Source: Flaveria trinervia
Lineage: Eukaryota; Streptophyta; Magnoliopsida; Asterales; Asteraceae
Direction of reading: 5' to 3'
Length of the DNA stretch: 64,000 bases
Assembly: GCA_025506515.1 (NCBI GenBank)
Contig: CM046443.1
Location: 87,503,485-87,567,484 of the forward strand
Shown: in pieces, positions 1-11,931 of the stretch
How the letters are laid out: the number at the start of each line of letters is the position of its first letter
Position numbering within the stretch: the first letter of the stretch is position 1
Notes under the pieces: generated by a model
The model's input: only the letters and a program-made list of their open reading frames with translations
Database searches by the model: none
Told to the model about the DNA's origin: nothing
Position numbers and translations under genes: made by a program

Positions 1-151
1 ACCATGTTTTCAAACTCAAATACTCATTATATGGGTTAAAACAAGCCCCACGAGCATGGTATAAAAAATTTACCAATTTTGTCTTTACATTGTGGTTTCA
101 TCATAGCAAGACCGATCACTCTCTTTTTATTTACACCCCAAAAAGTCAAAA
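1..151 (+). pseudogene. Ty1/copia reverse transcriptase fragment, left half
   Basis: The + strand from base 5 reads a copia RT segment containing the hallmark YGLKQAPRAWY (about bases 32-64), then a DHSLFIY stretch, and stops matching the family near base 150. The next expected block (DTPYILLYVDD) appears 15.1 kb away at 15254, so this is the upstream half of one element interrupted by later insertions. The 5' part lies outside the window. The RT would act in cytoplasmic virus-like particles, but the element is broken. The match to copia RT is clear; the exact break point is approximate. Confidence 0.85.
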
Positions 152-156
152 TGAGT

Positions 157-1013
157 TGCAGGATCGATTGAGGTCACTTAACACTTAGCTTTTCTCTCAA
201 ACTCACTTTGAACAACACTCGAATAAAGATAGAGTCAATAAGAGTTGATCACAATATAGCAAGTAATAAGGAACACAAGAAGTAATTTTCAATGTACTTT
301 TATATATTGCTTCTCAACTCAAGTATTACAAGACTCTTACAAGCGGTATGGAATGAGTTACAATGAGAACCTATATATAATAATACTTACATCCGGATAT
401 ACTTTGACACCAGCTGGGATCCTATAACTAAAGCCTATACTACAAGACTATAGTTTAAGGTATCTGAATAAAGTCTTATATGAGATATGGTAGTTAGGAC
501 ATGTCCCTGACTTACCTTTTGTCACCAACTAAAGTTGGTAACTTGTACTATCATAAAAGGTGAACAGTGGAATAAAGTACGGTCAACTACATGGCTCTTT
601 TAGGAAGAGGCCATGCAGTATCAGAGGTCTGCAGCGAAATGTCAGAGACCATACTTGTGTTCACTGGTTCATAGCAGTGTCTTCCGAAGGTTAAGTGGCT
701 TTGGAAGAACAAGTACTTCCGAAGCCACTTATACTTCGGAAGGGACTGCTTCTTCTAAGGCTTGAGAACTTCTTCTTTTCTTCATACTTCGGAAGTAGTC
801 TTCTGATTGTTCTCTTAAGACTTGATCTTCGGAAGCATGCTCTTGACTTCGAAGTAGAGTTCTGTCTTCGGAAGTTGATCTTTCACTTTGTTTTCGGAAG
901 AACTCTACAATTTTCGGAAGTTCCATGCTAAGCTTCAGAAGCCTTTGCATGTAGTACCAAAATTATCTAAGTAAATAGGTTTTGGTTGCACCAGCGTTCT
1001 TCTTGATCCAACA
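157..1013 (-). repeat. S1 3' LTR
   Basis: Direct repeat of 11932-12785, reading TGCAGGATCGATTGAGG at its left end and GATCCAACA at its right end. Because the element is on the minus strand this copy is the 3' LTR, next to the polypurine tract. Between 681 and 920 it holds eight exact copies of TTC[C/G]GAAG plus one-mismatch variants (for example near 848 and 933). This array is shared with the other LTR and with element S2. Confidence 0.93.
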
Positions 1014-1026
1014 AACTCCCCCTAGG
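1014..1026 (-). other. S1 polypurine tract
   Basis: On the minus strand this reads CCTAGGGGGAGTT, immediately internal to the 3' LTR, where plus-strand priming starts in LTR retroelements. The same sequence occurs at the matching place in S2 (34907-34919). Confidence 0.85.
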
Positions 1027-1043
1027 CTGATGCTACCAAAACC

Positions 1044-4000
1044 TCACTTGTCTCTGCTTCTCAAAACTTTCAGCACCAAGGAGAGTAGATATTTATATGT
1101 TTCCTTGTTCTTCCCTGATGTGGTGCTGAGAAGTTTGTACAAATCCTTAGTAGACAGGAAGTCCAGTCTGTCATCTTGGATGATATGTACCCTCTGTTGT
1201 TTCCCTCTGAAAAGAGTTAGTTGATGGGAACTGTAATCATATTCCCATCTAACTATAGGTTCTAATTCTGGACCCTCCACCATCTGTAGAAAGGCAGGCC
1301 CTTGGTGGGATATCTTTCCTTGTCTTCCTGTCTTCTCAACTTCAACTCTTCTTCATTCTTGGCTTTTGCAGTTAGCTCAACTAGATGAAAACTACTGAGA
1401 TGATTTCTGGAGTGTAGCAGAGAGGTTGCATTAAGTCTGTTGACTTCGCCATTCTCCCTTTCCAAAAAAAGTTGTAAGAAGTTTAATCAAACCTACACTG
1501 GTTATTTTCTTCTAGGCACAAGAGACTGACTAGGAATCTTGTCCTTTTTCTTGGTATCCAGCAGAGTCACCAGTTTCCTTCTAAGTTTCTTCTCTTCATC
1601 ATTAATGAATCTGAGTTGAGGCCTAGAAGTCTAGCAGCCTGGTGCAACTTTCCTCTAGGCAAATCAAGAAATTTATCTCTTGTGAGGGAACATGAAGATC
1701 CATCAACATAGGTGATATTGACAGAGTTCTTCTTCACATGAGACTTTGCTTAAAGTTGTGCAGTTGGTGAGCTTGGTCTTTATTGCCTTGAACTCCTCAA
1801 GAGAGAGATGTTGAGAAGGCTGAAGGGATGGTTTGGATGGTAGTTGGGTAGGTTGTGGTTTAGAGCTTCTAGGAAGTATTTTAGTTGAAGGATGGGAAGC
1901 TTAGGTGGTTGGGGTGATGAAGTGGATGTGGGTAAGATGTGGGTTCAGGGGTGAAGGTTCGGTTTTGATGGTGAAAGGTAAGGTGAGGTTCAGGTTGTGG
2001 TTGAGAGGTTGCAGTGAAGGTCATCCCCTTACCCTTTTGTACATCTCTTTTCTCTTTCCCAATCGATGTCAGTCTTGATTTCACTGACAATCTGGTGGAG
2101 TGTCTTCTCTGACATGGACCCACCTGCCTTCCAGAGAAGCCATGGCCCGAAGATAGTCTTTCATCCAGGCCTTTTCACTGAGCTTCCTGGTTGCAATGAC
2201 CCTTGCTTCTTCCTCCTCTTCTTCTTCTCCTTTGTCTTTTCTCTTGCAGCCTTTCTTCTTTCTTTCTCCATTTGATCCTGCTCTTTGTTGTAGAGCCAGA
2301 GGATCGTCTCATCATTATGTGGAGAGAGTTCTTGAAGATTAAAGCCTCTGTAGGTTAGGAACTTTATCCTGTCTCTCCTCAGCTGCAAGTCAGCTTCCTT
2401 CTGTTTTTATTTCTCTTCTCTAAAGCCAACCTGGCTTCTTCTTCAAGTTTCAACCGATTGACTTCTCCAGATTCACCAACTCCTCTAGTGGTAGCAAGAG
2501 TGTTTCTTCATTGGTAGCTCCTAATTGGATAAGCTAGTCAATGATCTCTTCTCTCTTCTTGTTGTTGACAGCCTCCTGATTGGCTGCAACTGCTTTTGTA
2601 CTAGCAGCTAGCAACTTTTCAGTAGGAAGTCTTCCTTTCTTCTTTAGTTTCTCAATCTTCTTCTCTTCATGAAGCTCTTCCGCAGTCATCTTTCTTCTCC
2701 CTTTATCTTTTGAAGAGCCTGACTGTGGTGGTTCTTGGAGAGTGGATTCTGATTGTGAGAGAGGCAGAGAGGGTGTCTGGGCTGGAGGTAGATCCAGAAA
2801 GTCCTTGCTGTTCACCTCAGATGCCATTTCAAGGATTGCATCGGTGATGATCAGTTCCTCGACATTTTGAATAGTCCTTCCGCAGCTTCCATTTCAGCTT
2901 TGGAAGATTCAGCTTGTTCTTCCGAGTCTTTAACTTCAGCTTCGGAAATTGGAGGAGATGCAGATTCTGTCCCAACTGTTTCAGTTGCTGGGCCATCAGT
3001 CCCCATTTCCCCTTCGAATTGAATCTTAGGTTCCATGTAGACCTTAGGTTGACCAACTTCTTCCACAGTGGTAGAAGGTGCAGTAAGCCTTTGAAGCTCT
3101 TCAGATCCGAAGTAAATCATTGCAGCATCAGGGCTTGGCTGATCAGTGGAGGATCTCAACAGAAACTTGGTGAAGAGTCTGTAGAGATCGCTGAGCATCT
3201 TTGAGTCAATCTGAAGAATAACTTGAGATGGCTTATACATAATGATAATAGGAGTGGAATGTGTTGAAGTTGAAGGCTGGCTCTGTGATTCCTCAGATGT
3301 TTGTCTCTGAACATTCTCTCCCTTTTTGGTAGCATCATCTTGAGAGCTAGATGAGCTGGAGGAAGAAGTCAATGAGACTTGAATAGGTACATGCCTAACA
3401 GATCTTTCAGTATGTTTCTCAGCTAGTTTAGCCTTGAGATTGTCAATCTCAAATTGCTGAGTGGCGGACCTTTCTTCTAAAGTCCTAACCAAGGATTCAA
3501 GTTTGAGACTTTAGATAGAAGGTCTTAATGAGGAGTTGCATGCTTCCCTTATCTTCTTTTGAAGAATCACGGGGAGATGAGGTAAAAGACCTAGTATGTT
3601 CAGCCTCACCACTAGATGTGATTTCTTGGCACCCTGGTTTCCCGTGCTTAATGATATCTCTTTCAGAGTCATCAAAAGGCTCGGTTGCCGCAGATCCAGT
3701 CTCAGATATGTTACCACTGTCCATAGGTCCATTGAGGCACCTTTTGTAGTGCAGCTGAATCTGCATAAGTCCCCTTCACATCAGTGGGACTCACCTTAAT
3801 TGTGGTTGCTGATGGGGGCTAGAGATAAGGGATTTCTCTGGGCTCTGTTATCGTGAATAGGGTGTTGTAGATCAACTTCATTGCTGTGGAGAGATGTTAT
3901 CTCTCTATCAGTTTTGAAGAGAAGGTCAGTAAAAGATAGGGAAGTTAAGCCTACTGACCCGGGACCTTGGTCAATGTCTACAGGCATGAGCCTTTGGTGG

Positions 4001-5083
4001 GGCTGTCCCTTGCTGGTTACTCAAAGAGTGTAAATAATCATCCTGAGGGCTGTTGGTTTGGGTGTCGGGCTCCTGGGTTTAAGACTAAGGAGACTCAAAA
4101 CCCATATTGATGTCAAAAGAGAAGGATAGAGAGACCTCAGACTGAGTAGGAGCCCATGTTTCCACTCAAGTCTTTTTGGATTGAACAGGAAGGGCTTGTT
4201 CAATCAGAGTAGATTGAACAAGGTCCGTTTGGGGCTTCTTTGGTATGTGATGGTGATGGGTGGAGAAGGCAGTGTTGGCATTGTGGTGGAGGTTGTTGGT
4301 GTGGGTTCATCACCTGTGGGGTGAACAAGGATGTCACCAGGAGCTATGCGCTCAATCATACCTGGAAGCAGAGTAGTGTACCTTCCAGTGAAGTTGGTGG
4401 ACACCTTATTCAAAGTCTTGAAGATGGTAGGCCTCATGTGAGGGACAGTTAGAGCAGCTGCACAGACAAGCATACTCTGGTCCAACTCATAGTTGATTAT
4501 GTGTTGAATGAATCGGGGATACATAAAGAATGTCTCCCTTTGAAGATTTCCAATCAGATTGGTGAACACAAATCTTGAGTAATTGAAGCGCAGGCCTCTC
4601 ACCAATCCATGAACTAAGCATCCTAGTTCATATGGGATATGATCCCATCCCCCAAACTTGTTTGACAGGCAGTGGAGGACAATGTGCAGGAGGAACTTCC
4701 AGTTGTAGGAAAAGTTGAATTTGTAGACTGTCGACCTGCTTATGTCTCCACCATATCCCATTAGGATGTAAGTGTTGTCTAAATCTTTCTTGGGAAATCC
4801 AGTAGGAACTCATTCATCATGAAGCTCTAGATGCTCCCTGATGAGTTGTTCAGTAATGATCAACTCCTGTCCACAAATGCTGAACCTCAGTACACGAATC
4901 ACATTTAGGTTTTCGGCTTGTCCATTCCCCAAAATTCGGCCATTTGGTTGGAGTAAACAGCGAGGTTAACGGTAAGGGCTGTGTAGTAAGATGATTGGGT
5001 GAGAAAGGAGATGATTTCAGAGAAGTCAGTATCTCTTGATGAATCAAGAAGTGCGACTTGGTTGTGCTGAGGTTAAGTGCCAT
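1044..5083 (-). pseudogene. S1 post-pol (env-position) reading region, broken
   Basis: About 4 kb between RNase H and the 3' LTR carries a series of minus-strand open segments in shifting frames: 5083-4850, 4761-4204, 4203-4021, 3987-3796, 3766-3497, 3492-2851, 2827-2534, 2388-2161 and 1283-1044. The first segments contain a folded-looking block with HCLSNKFGGWD and FMYPRFIQHIINYELD motifs. The matching S2 block has HSLSKKHGGWD and YYMFPRYVQYILNYELG. The rest is low-complexity Ser/Pro/Glu/Lys sequence with Lys/Glu-rich, probably coiled-coil parts (about 2534-2700 and 2200-2300). I see no signal peptide or membrane segment. Position equals the 'env-like' ORF of Sireviruses; an envelope function is not supported by the sequence itself. 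Confidence 0.6.
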
Positions 5084-5359
5084 TGGAGAAAGGTGAATGT
5101 AGACAAAATTTAAGCTCAGGTAAAGTTGGAGTGAAGAGAAATTTCCAGGGCAGTAAAAATTGCAAGTAAGAAGATGAAATTGAATAGTCGAGATTATTTA
5201 AAAGAGGGTGGAAAGGCGGTAATGAGGGTTAGGATAAGGTGATGTGATGTTTTAATGGAAGAAATGACAGTGGCGGTAAGGTTAAAATTAGTTAAATAAT
5301 CCGGCATCATTAACAAAATCCTTACTTTTTACAGTGTGGGGCCCAAGAGATTTATGTTA

Positions 5360-5645
5360 CACGGTAGAATCTTTCTTCCGAATGTAAAACATTTCCGAAG
5401 GTAATTTGTCTTCCTAAGGAATTCTTACTTCCAAAGTAAAAACTTTGCTTCCGAAGTTAGAATTACTTTCCGAATGGAGAGTGTGCAAGCCTCGAAAGTA
5501 GATCTGATATGTAATTAATCGCTTCTTCCGAGACCAAAAACTCTCCCGAGAAGAAAATTATCCTTTGAGAAATTTTGCTTCGGAAGATATAAAATAACTT
5601 CCGAGGGTTCATTTCTTTTCGGAAGGAATTTACACTTACAAAATT
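5360..5645. repeat. S1 post-pol spacer with CTTCCGAAG-type motif array
   Basis: This spacer between RNase H and the post-pol region holds roughly ten exact or one-mismatch copies of TTC[C/G]GAAG (for example near 5394, 5450, 5578 and 5622). The same motif fills the LTRs and the equivalent S2 spacer (55640-55985). Its spacing is irregular, so it is a motif cluster rather than a strict tandem repeat. Confidence 0.7.
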
Positions 5646-5739
5646 TCAGAAAGACCTTTTGTAACAGGGCTTAAATTGTATTGACATAACACTTACATAT
5701 TCAAAAAGGTTTTCAAAAGAGTTAGGCTAATCAATGTTT

Positions 5740-7466
5740 ATCATCCTAATAGCTGTTATGAGATACTTAAATCTTTATTCATCAAAAGCTTTGGTGAACA
5801 AATCAGCATATTGTTCATTTGAGTCGACTTTGATTAACTTAATTAGATTTTTCTCATGAATATCTCTAATGAAATGGTACCTGATGTCAATATGCTTTGT
5901 CTTGGAGTGCTTCGATTTTCAGTAATAGAGATAGCACTGTTGTTGTCAATATGGATAGGAGTACTCATAAAGTTGAATCCATAGTCTAACATCTGATTCT
6001 GAATCCATAGCAGTTGAGCACAACAGCTAGCAGCAGCAATGTATTCAACTTCAGCAGTTTATGTAGAGACACATGATTGTTTCTTTCATTGCCATGAGAT
6101 GATCCTTCCATCAAGAAATTGACATCCTCCTGATGTTGATTTCTTGTCAATGTTACAGCCGCCATAGTCACTGTCAGAGTATCCATAGAGATTGAAATCC
6201 TTGTTTCTGGGATACCAGAGACCTAGTTTAGGTGCTCCTTTGAGGTATCTGAGGATTCTCTTAACAGCAGCTAGATGAGACACCTTTGGAGCAGCCTGAT
6301 ATCTTGCACAGATGCATGTAGCAAACATGATATCAGGTCTACTGGCTGTGAGATACATCAGAGAACCAATAATTGCCCTATACTGATGTTGATCAGTATC
6401 CTCCCCTTCAAGGCCAGGACAAAGATTGTGGTTTCTGGGTATGGGTGTCTTGGCAGGCTTACAATCTTTCATCTTAAATCTTTCTAATATGTCAGAGACA
6501 TACTTAGATTGATTAATGAAAAACCCTTCTTTCATTTGCTTTAGCTGAATTCCAAGGAAAAAGTCCATTTTTCCATGGAACTCATCTCAAACTTTTTCTT
6601 CATAATGCTCTCAAGTCCTTACACATTTGGTCATTTGAAGAACAAATATGATGTCATCAACGTAGACTTGAACAAGCAAAATGTCCTTTCCAGATTTTCT
6701 GATGAAGAGAGTCTTATCAATGGCACCTCTAATATAGCCATTCTTCAGAAGAAACTAAGACAGAGTCTCATACCACAGCCTATGTGCTTGGTGCAGCCCA
6801 TATAGAGCTTTATCCAATTTGCACACATAGTCGGGGTGTTGTGGGTCTTCAAATTCTGGAGGTTGGTATACATAGACTTCCCTATCTATATCCCCATATA
6901 AAAAGACACACTTGACATCAAGTTGATAGACAGTGAAGTCCTTGGATGCAGCATAAGCAAGGAAGATCCTAACTACCTCAAGTCTTGCAACAGGTGCAAA
7001 GACATCAATATAATCAATTCCTTCTTCTTGTATGTATCCTTGAACTACAAGTCTTGCTTTGTTCTTGATAATCAAGCCTCTATCATCTCTCTTTTTTGAA
7101 AACCCATTTAGTGTCTATTGGTACTTGACCAGATGGTAGCTGACATAGGTTCCATACCTTTTGTCTCTTGAATTGAAGCAGCTCCTCTTGCATCGATTCA
7201 AGCCAGCTACTATCTTTCAAGACATCTTCTACCTTCTTGGGTTCTATCTGGGATAGAAAGCATGAGTATAAGTAGACATTCCCATGATGAGTCTGTCCTC
7301 TTGTTCTCACATCCTTAGTGGCATCCCCTATGATGTTCTCAGTTGGATGAGTGTTATGAATCCTAAGACAAGGAATCACTTCCAACTGCAGAGATAGATC
7401 CAGGTTGGACATATTCTGCTCAAGAACTGGAACATTCTGTCCAGCTGTTGTTTCAAAGTCATTCAA
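5740..7466 (-). pseudogene. S1 reverse transcriptase and RNase H
   Basis: The minus strand shows the linker and RT start (7466-7083, WLESMQEELLQF), then RT fingers/palm (7075-6755: ARLVVQGY, DVFAPVARLE, LDKALYGL). The catalytic YVDD is at 6664-6653 in another frame. RT C-terminus and the start of RNase H follow at 6568-6086 (FFLGIQLKQM, LMYLTASRPD, YSDSDYGG). RNase H continues to about 5740. The catalytic YVDD is kept, but at least two frame changes and several stops prevent a full product. The enzyme would copy element RNA into DNA. Order after integrase is diagnostic of copia. Confidence 0.85.
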
Positions 7467-7729
7467 TGAGGACTGAATGAATGAATGAGAAACATCATTA
7501 ATGGTTGGCTATGAAGTAGTATTAACAGTTGTTTGTTCCTTCAAAATACTATTGCGTTCAGCCTGGTATTGTGGTGGATCATCTGATGAGTTTTGAGGCT
7601 CAGCAAGTGATTCACTTGTTGAAGCTTCACTATTCCTTGATATGGTTAAGCTATCAGATCTATGAATGGTGGAAGCTTGGTGTATTTTAGCACTTGGCGA
7701 ATTTGGATGAGGTCTGGGTAGCTCAAACA

Positions 7730-8957
7730 GTTAATCAGTAGCAGCATCAGCATCATTTTGAGCACCTGTTCCAACTGAAATATTCTCACAAGATGGTTTA
7801 GAATAGTTTGGAAACAATTCTAAATCAAAGATATGATCAAGGCCATTCCCCCTAACACAAGGAGTGTGCTCATTAACAATTATATTGGATGAATCCTCAA
7901 ATTGTTGATTCTTAATATTGTATACTCTATAAGCTTTGGAGCTGGAAGAGTATCCAACAAAGATAGCATCATCTGACTTTTCAGCAAATTTTGCTAAATT
8001 GTCTTTTGTGTTAAGTATGGTACACCTGCTGCCAAAGGACCTTAGAAAGCCAATGAACAGTGGCCTCTTGTTCTATAGCTCATAAGTGGTTTTTCCATGT
8101 GGCTTAACTGCAAGAACTCTATTCTGCACATAGCATGCAGTGTTGACTGCCTCTGCCCAGAATGTTAAGAGGTAGTTTTGAATCAGCTAACATAGTTCGA
8201 GCAGCCTCAATAAGTGTTCTGTCCCTCCTCTCAGCAACACCGTTTTGTTGAGGAGTTCTAGGAGCACTATATTGTCTAGCAATCCCTTTTGAGTTACAGA
8301 ATGAGTCAAGAACAAAGTTTTTAAACTCAGTCCCTTGATCACTTCTAATTATTTTAACCTTGTAATCAATTTGATTTTCTATTTTAAGAATAAAAGATTT
8401 TAATGTTTCAGCAGTTTCATCTTTAGTTTTTAAAAAGAATACCCATGTAAATCTTGTAAAATTATCAACTATCACAAGCAGTATGATTTCCTTCCAATAC
8501 TCATTATACTTGTGGGACCAAAAAGATCCATGTGCAATAAGTGTAATGGAGTAGTGATGGAGTTAACACTTTTGGATTTGTGAGATGTTCTGTGTTGCTT
8601 CCCTTTCAGGCATGCAACACAGTTATCTTTGCAGAAAAATTCCTTTTTAGGCAAACCATGTACCAAGTTATTTTTAGCCAATTTATTCATTGTCTTAAAA
8701 TTTACATGACACATACGTTTATGCCATAGTGTTGACTTATCACTATCAGCTTTGGAAAGAAAGCATGATACTTCACCCATTGGGGAAGCATTGTTCATAT
8801 CCAGCTTGTACATATTCCTTGTCCTGGGAGATCTAAGAAGCACCAATTCTGGAGGAATTGTCATCCCTGGTTTGAGGATAATGCACTCATGTTCTGTGAA
8901 AAGCATTTGGTGCTTTTGAAAGCATTTGGTGCTTTTGATCATAGAATTGAGAAACAC
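7730..8957 (-). pseudogene. S1 integrase
   Basis: GAG-pre-integrase zinc region at about 8760-8590 (LWHKRMCHVNF followed by CVACLKGKQH), then the DDE core. Core residues visible are D of MDLFGP (about 8530), D in IIRSDQGTEF (about 8345) and E in QQNGVAERRDRT (about 8230). The copia-specific C-terminal block (FVGYSSSSKAYRVYN) lies near 7960-7910. The frame shifts near 8475 and again near 8150, so no single product spans the domain. The family inserts element cDNA into chromosomes and makes the 5-bp target duplication seen at the flanks. Confidence 0.87.
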
Positions 8958-8961
8958 TTAA

Positions 8962-9228
8962 CTACTTGTGTTCAAGCTGTTTGACAAAGTGAACTTTGTC
9001 AACCTTTAATTTACCATTGGATATACTCCCTCTGCCAAAAATATATCCTCCGGCCTCACCTCCAAATTGGACAGGACCTCCATCATAGTTCTGAAACTGT
9101 TGAAGGAGAGATCTGTTCCCTGTCATGTGCCTGGAGCATCCACTATCTACAATCCAGACATTGTTGTTCTTATCATATGGATGTTCCTGCACATAAGATG
9201 AGATTGTTAGTTTTGTTTGGAAGCCCAA
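8962..9228 (-). pseudogene. S1 aspartic protease
   Basis: Short reading frame with the copia protease signature WIVDSGCSRHMTG, in which D-S-G is the active-site triad of the retropepsin fold. It follows the gag region directly and precedes integrase, in the order expected for copia. It would cut the Gag-Pol polyprotein. The frame is open through the domain but is disconnected from gag and integrase by frame changes at both ends. Confidence 0.85.
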
Positions 9229-11838
9229 GCCTTGCTGGTCTTGGGTTCTTCTAAAGATAATGACATAATTGAACCAAAGGATATGTATGGGGGTTCAATA
9301 GAGGTCTTTGAAGAAGAGGTTTGGGCTGTAGCATCTTCCTTGATCTTCCAATCCACCCTTTGGTTGATCTTGGAGGATGAGCTTGTTGAAGCTTTTGCAG
9401 CATGGCCTTGTTCCGAAGCTTCATTCTTTTCGGAAGAAGCCTTCACCACCTTTTCTTCTGAAGCAGTCTTCTTCTGGGATGGTTTCAAGGGAGCTTTCTT
9501 GTCCTTCCAAACCTTAGTAGCTTTTTCTTCCGAAGCCATTTTCCCTTCGGAAGAAAGAGTTTCTTTCGAAAGCAACCTTGCTTCGGAAACTAGCTTTCCT
9601 TCTTTATCACTTGAACCATTTGGAAAGGTCCAAATGTGAAACCTTCCCTGACTCCTTATTTTCTAATGTTATTTGCATAATATGTGCTTGCAGGATTGTA
9701 ATAACAATCTTTAGCCATGTGGTTTTGCATACCACACATTATGCATGCAATGTTAGTCTTTTGGGAATGTGAGGGTTGCTGTTTCTTGGGCTTCTTCTCT
9801 TCATCAACAACTTTTCCCTTCAACTTCTGATCCTTTGGCAGGACAGGAGTGCTGGTATTACTCTCCTTTCCTGAATTAGAAGTACCTAACACTTGGAATC
9901 CAGCTGAGACAAAGACACCTTTCTGCTTTGGGTCAATCTTCAGCTTGGACTCAACCACTTCTTGGCAGTTCTTCTAGTAGCTTTAACTCTGCTTCTTCTG
10001 TCCTTAGTGGTCAGGATTTGGTCTTCACAAGAGGAGATGGGTACATCTACCTGTTCCTTCCCTGTGATGGCCACTATTGTTGCTTCATCCTTCAACTCTA
10101 GTGAGGAAGGGTCAGCAGTTGGAACCTCTTGCGCCTCAGTACCACATCTAGGTTTTCTAATAGACTCATAGGAGTATGGTGGAGCAATTTCATTGGTTTC
10201 AAACCCTCCTTTGTTCTGATAACAGAGTTTGGAATGGGAGGATGATGCAAGAATAGCTTGGAAGTTCTGCTCAGAAATAACATGCTTCTTGGCCTAAGCC
10301 TCAGCAGTGACAAGCTAGGCTTGAGCCTCAGACAATTTGGATATCAGATCCTTGATTTGAGTCTTGTAGTTGGTGTGTTCATGTTTTAAAAGAGACATAG
10401 TTTTCTCTAACTCCTTAATTTTCTTTTGGTAGTCAGATTCAACTCTCTTAAAATCAGATTTTAAGATATTTAACGACTCAATATCAAATCTAATTTCCAT
10501 ATTGTAATCCTGATAAAGTTTAACTTTAGCTATACAGGATGGAGTACAGAGATGTTCATATACCTGGGCATCGTCTGTTCCAGCCATGAGAGCTTGAGCA
10601 GGAGTTACATCTTGTACCATGAAGCTCCAGTCGACTTCTTGAGCTATTGCAGTTGTTTCAGTTGACTTTTCAGCGGGCTTTGAGGTTGAGGGATGTGTGG
10701 AGGCCTGTGGGGTTCCCGGATTGGTCTTGGGAGCCTTACATTCCCTTGCAAAGTGACCGAGTTTGTTAAGTTGTAACATTTTGCCTTGGTCTTGTCAAAC
10801 CCAAACTTGCTGGTAGTTGGGTTTTGAGGGAATTGCCTTCTAGTTCTCTTAAAGAACTTCTTTGCTCTATAAGTTAAAAGAGCCATCTGTTGGACAATGT
10901 CCACGTACTCTACATCGTCTAGACTGAAACACTCAAGATCATCAAAGCAGTATTGAAAATCACCAGAGTGTCCACTTCCTAAGACAAAGGCATAACTTTC
11001 CTGAAAGGAATTATGTTGAGCCTGTTGAGACCTTGGAGTCTCAGGGAAAGTGATGTATGGTCCAGAAGAGTAGGATGGCTGCTGGTAGGTCAGGTAATGC
11101 TGAGGTTGTGGGGGTAATGAGCCCTCAGCAACCATTAAAGCGTTGCTAGTAGGAAGACTCATGGGTCTGCTTGTTTGGTGGCCCTTTTTACTCTCTATCT
11201 CTAGGCGATATCCATCGAGGATGCCATAGAGTTCAGTCATGGTAAGAGTGTTCAAGTTTTCTGTTCTCTTGATAGAGAACAGTAGAATGTCCACTCATTT
11301 GGAAGAGCACTCATGAACTTTCTAGTAAGATCTCTAAGTTCGGGAGTGATCTTCAAGACTGAAGAGAAGAGATAAGATCCATGTACCTAAAGTACTGCTG
11401 GCTGAGGGTCTCTCCAGCAATGTGAGTGAAGTTCTCAAACTGCTTCTTCAGTGAGTCCTTCTTTGAGTCGTTGGAGTTTGCATACATCTGAGCAAGTGCA
11501 TCAAACAATTCTTTGGCAGTCTTGCAATGCTTGAACCCCACCATAATGGAGTTCGGTATTGCAGCCATAAGAATGGTCATAGCATTGCTGTCAATGTCCA
11601 TCTTCTTTCGGTCTTCGTCAGAAAAACCTTCAACAACTTTTTCTATCACGATACCGTTTCCACCAGGTAATGCCACCTTTGGCTTGTACGGGCCGTTGAC
11701 AATGGAGTTCCACATTTTGTTGTCTTGGTATCTGATGAAGCCTTCCATTATTTTGCTCCAAGACCTGAAATTTTCAGGAGTAATGATGGGAGCCTTTTTC
11801 ATAGTTCCCAACTCTACTTCGGATTTGTTAAGGGCCAT
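9207..11838 (-). pseudogene. S1 gag, long Sirevirus type
   Basis: Starts MALNKSEVELGTMKKAPI (11838) with a copia Gag core to 11353, then continues in other frames at 11294-10644, 10779-10315, 9958-9656 and 9575-9207. A first CCHC knuckle is split by a frameshift near 10770: KCYN in one frame and GHFARECKAP in the next, with the second Cys missing. A Lys/Glu coiled-coil follows (about 10460-10320). A second CCHC (CIMCGMQNHMAKDC, about 9747-9706) is intact. Segment 9575-9207 is rich in ASEE/SEEK repeats encoded by the CTTCGGAAG motif. Gag would form the virus-like particle and bind RNA. Confidence 0.83.
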
Positions 11839-11917
11839 TTTGAGTGAGCGAGTTATAGGGAGGAGTGAAAAACAGGTTGATTTGGATGGTTAGATCACGT
11901 AATCAAGAGCCTAAAGA

Positions 11918-11929
11918 GCTCTAATACCA
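11918..11929 (-). other. S1 primer-binding site (initiator Met tRNA type)
   Basis: On the minus strand this reads TGGTATTAGAGC two bases inside the 5' LTR. It matches the 3' end of plant initiator tRNA-Met (TGGTATCAGAGC) with one C-to-T difference. It would prime minus-strand DNA synthesis. Confidence 0.85.
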
Positions 11930-11931
11930 AT

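Noticed and set aside
1044..5083. Functional retroviral envelope in S1
   Set aside because: No signal peptide, transmembrane segment or glycoprotein-like Cys pattern; only the position after pol is env-like.
9217..9639. 140-codon + strand open frame opposite S1 gag
   Set aside because: It is the antisense of the SEEK-rich gag segment; low-complexity codons keep the reverse frame open. No domain.
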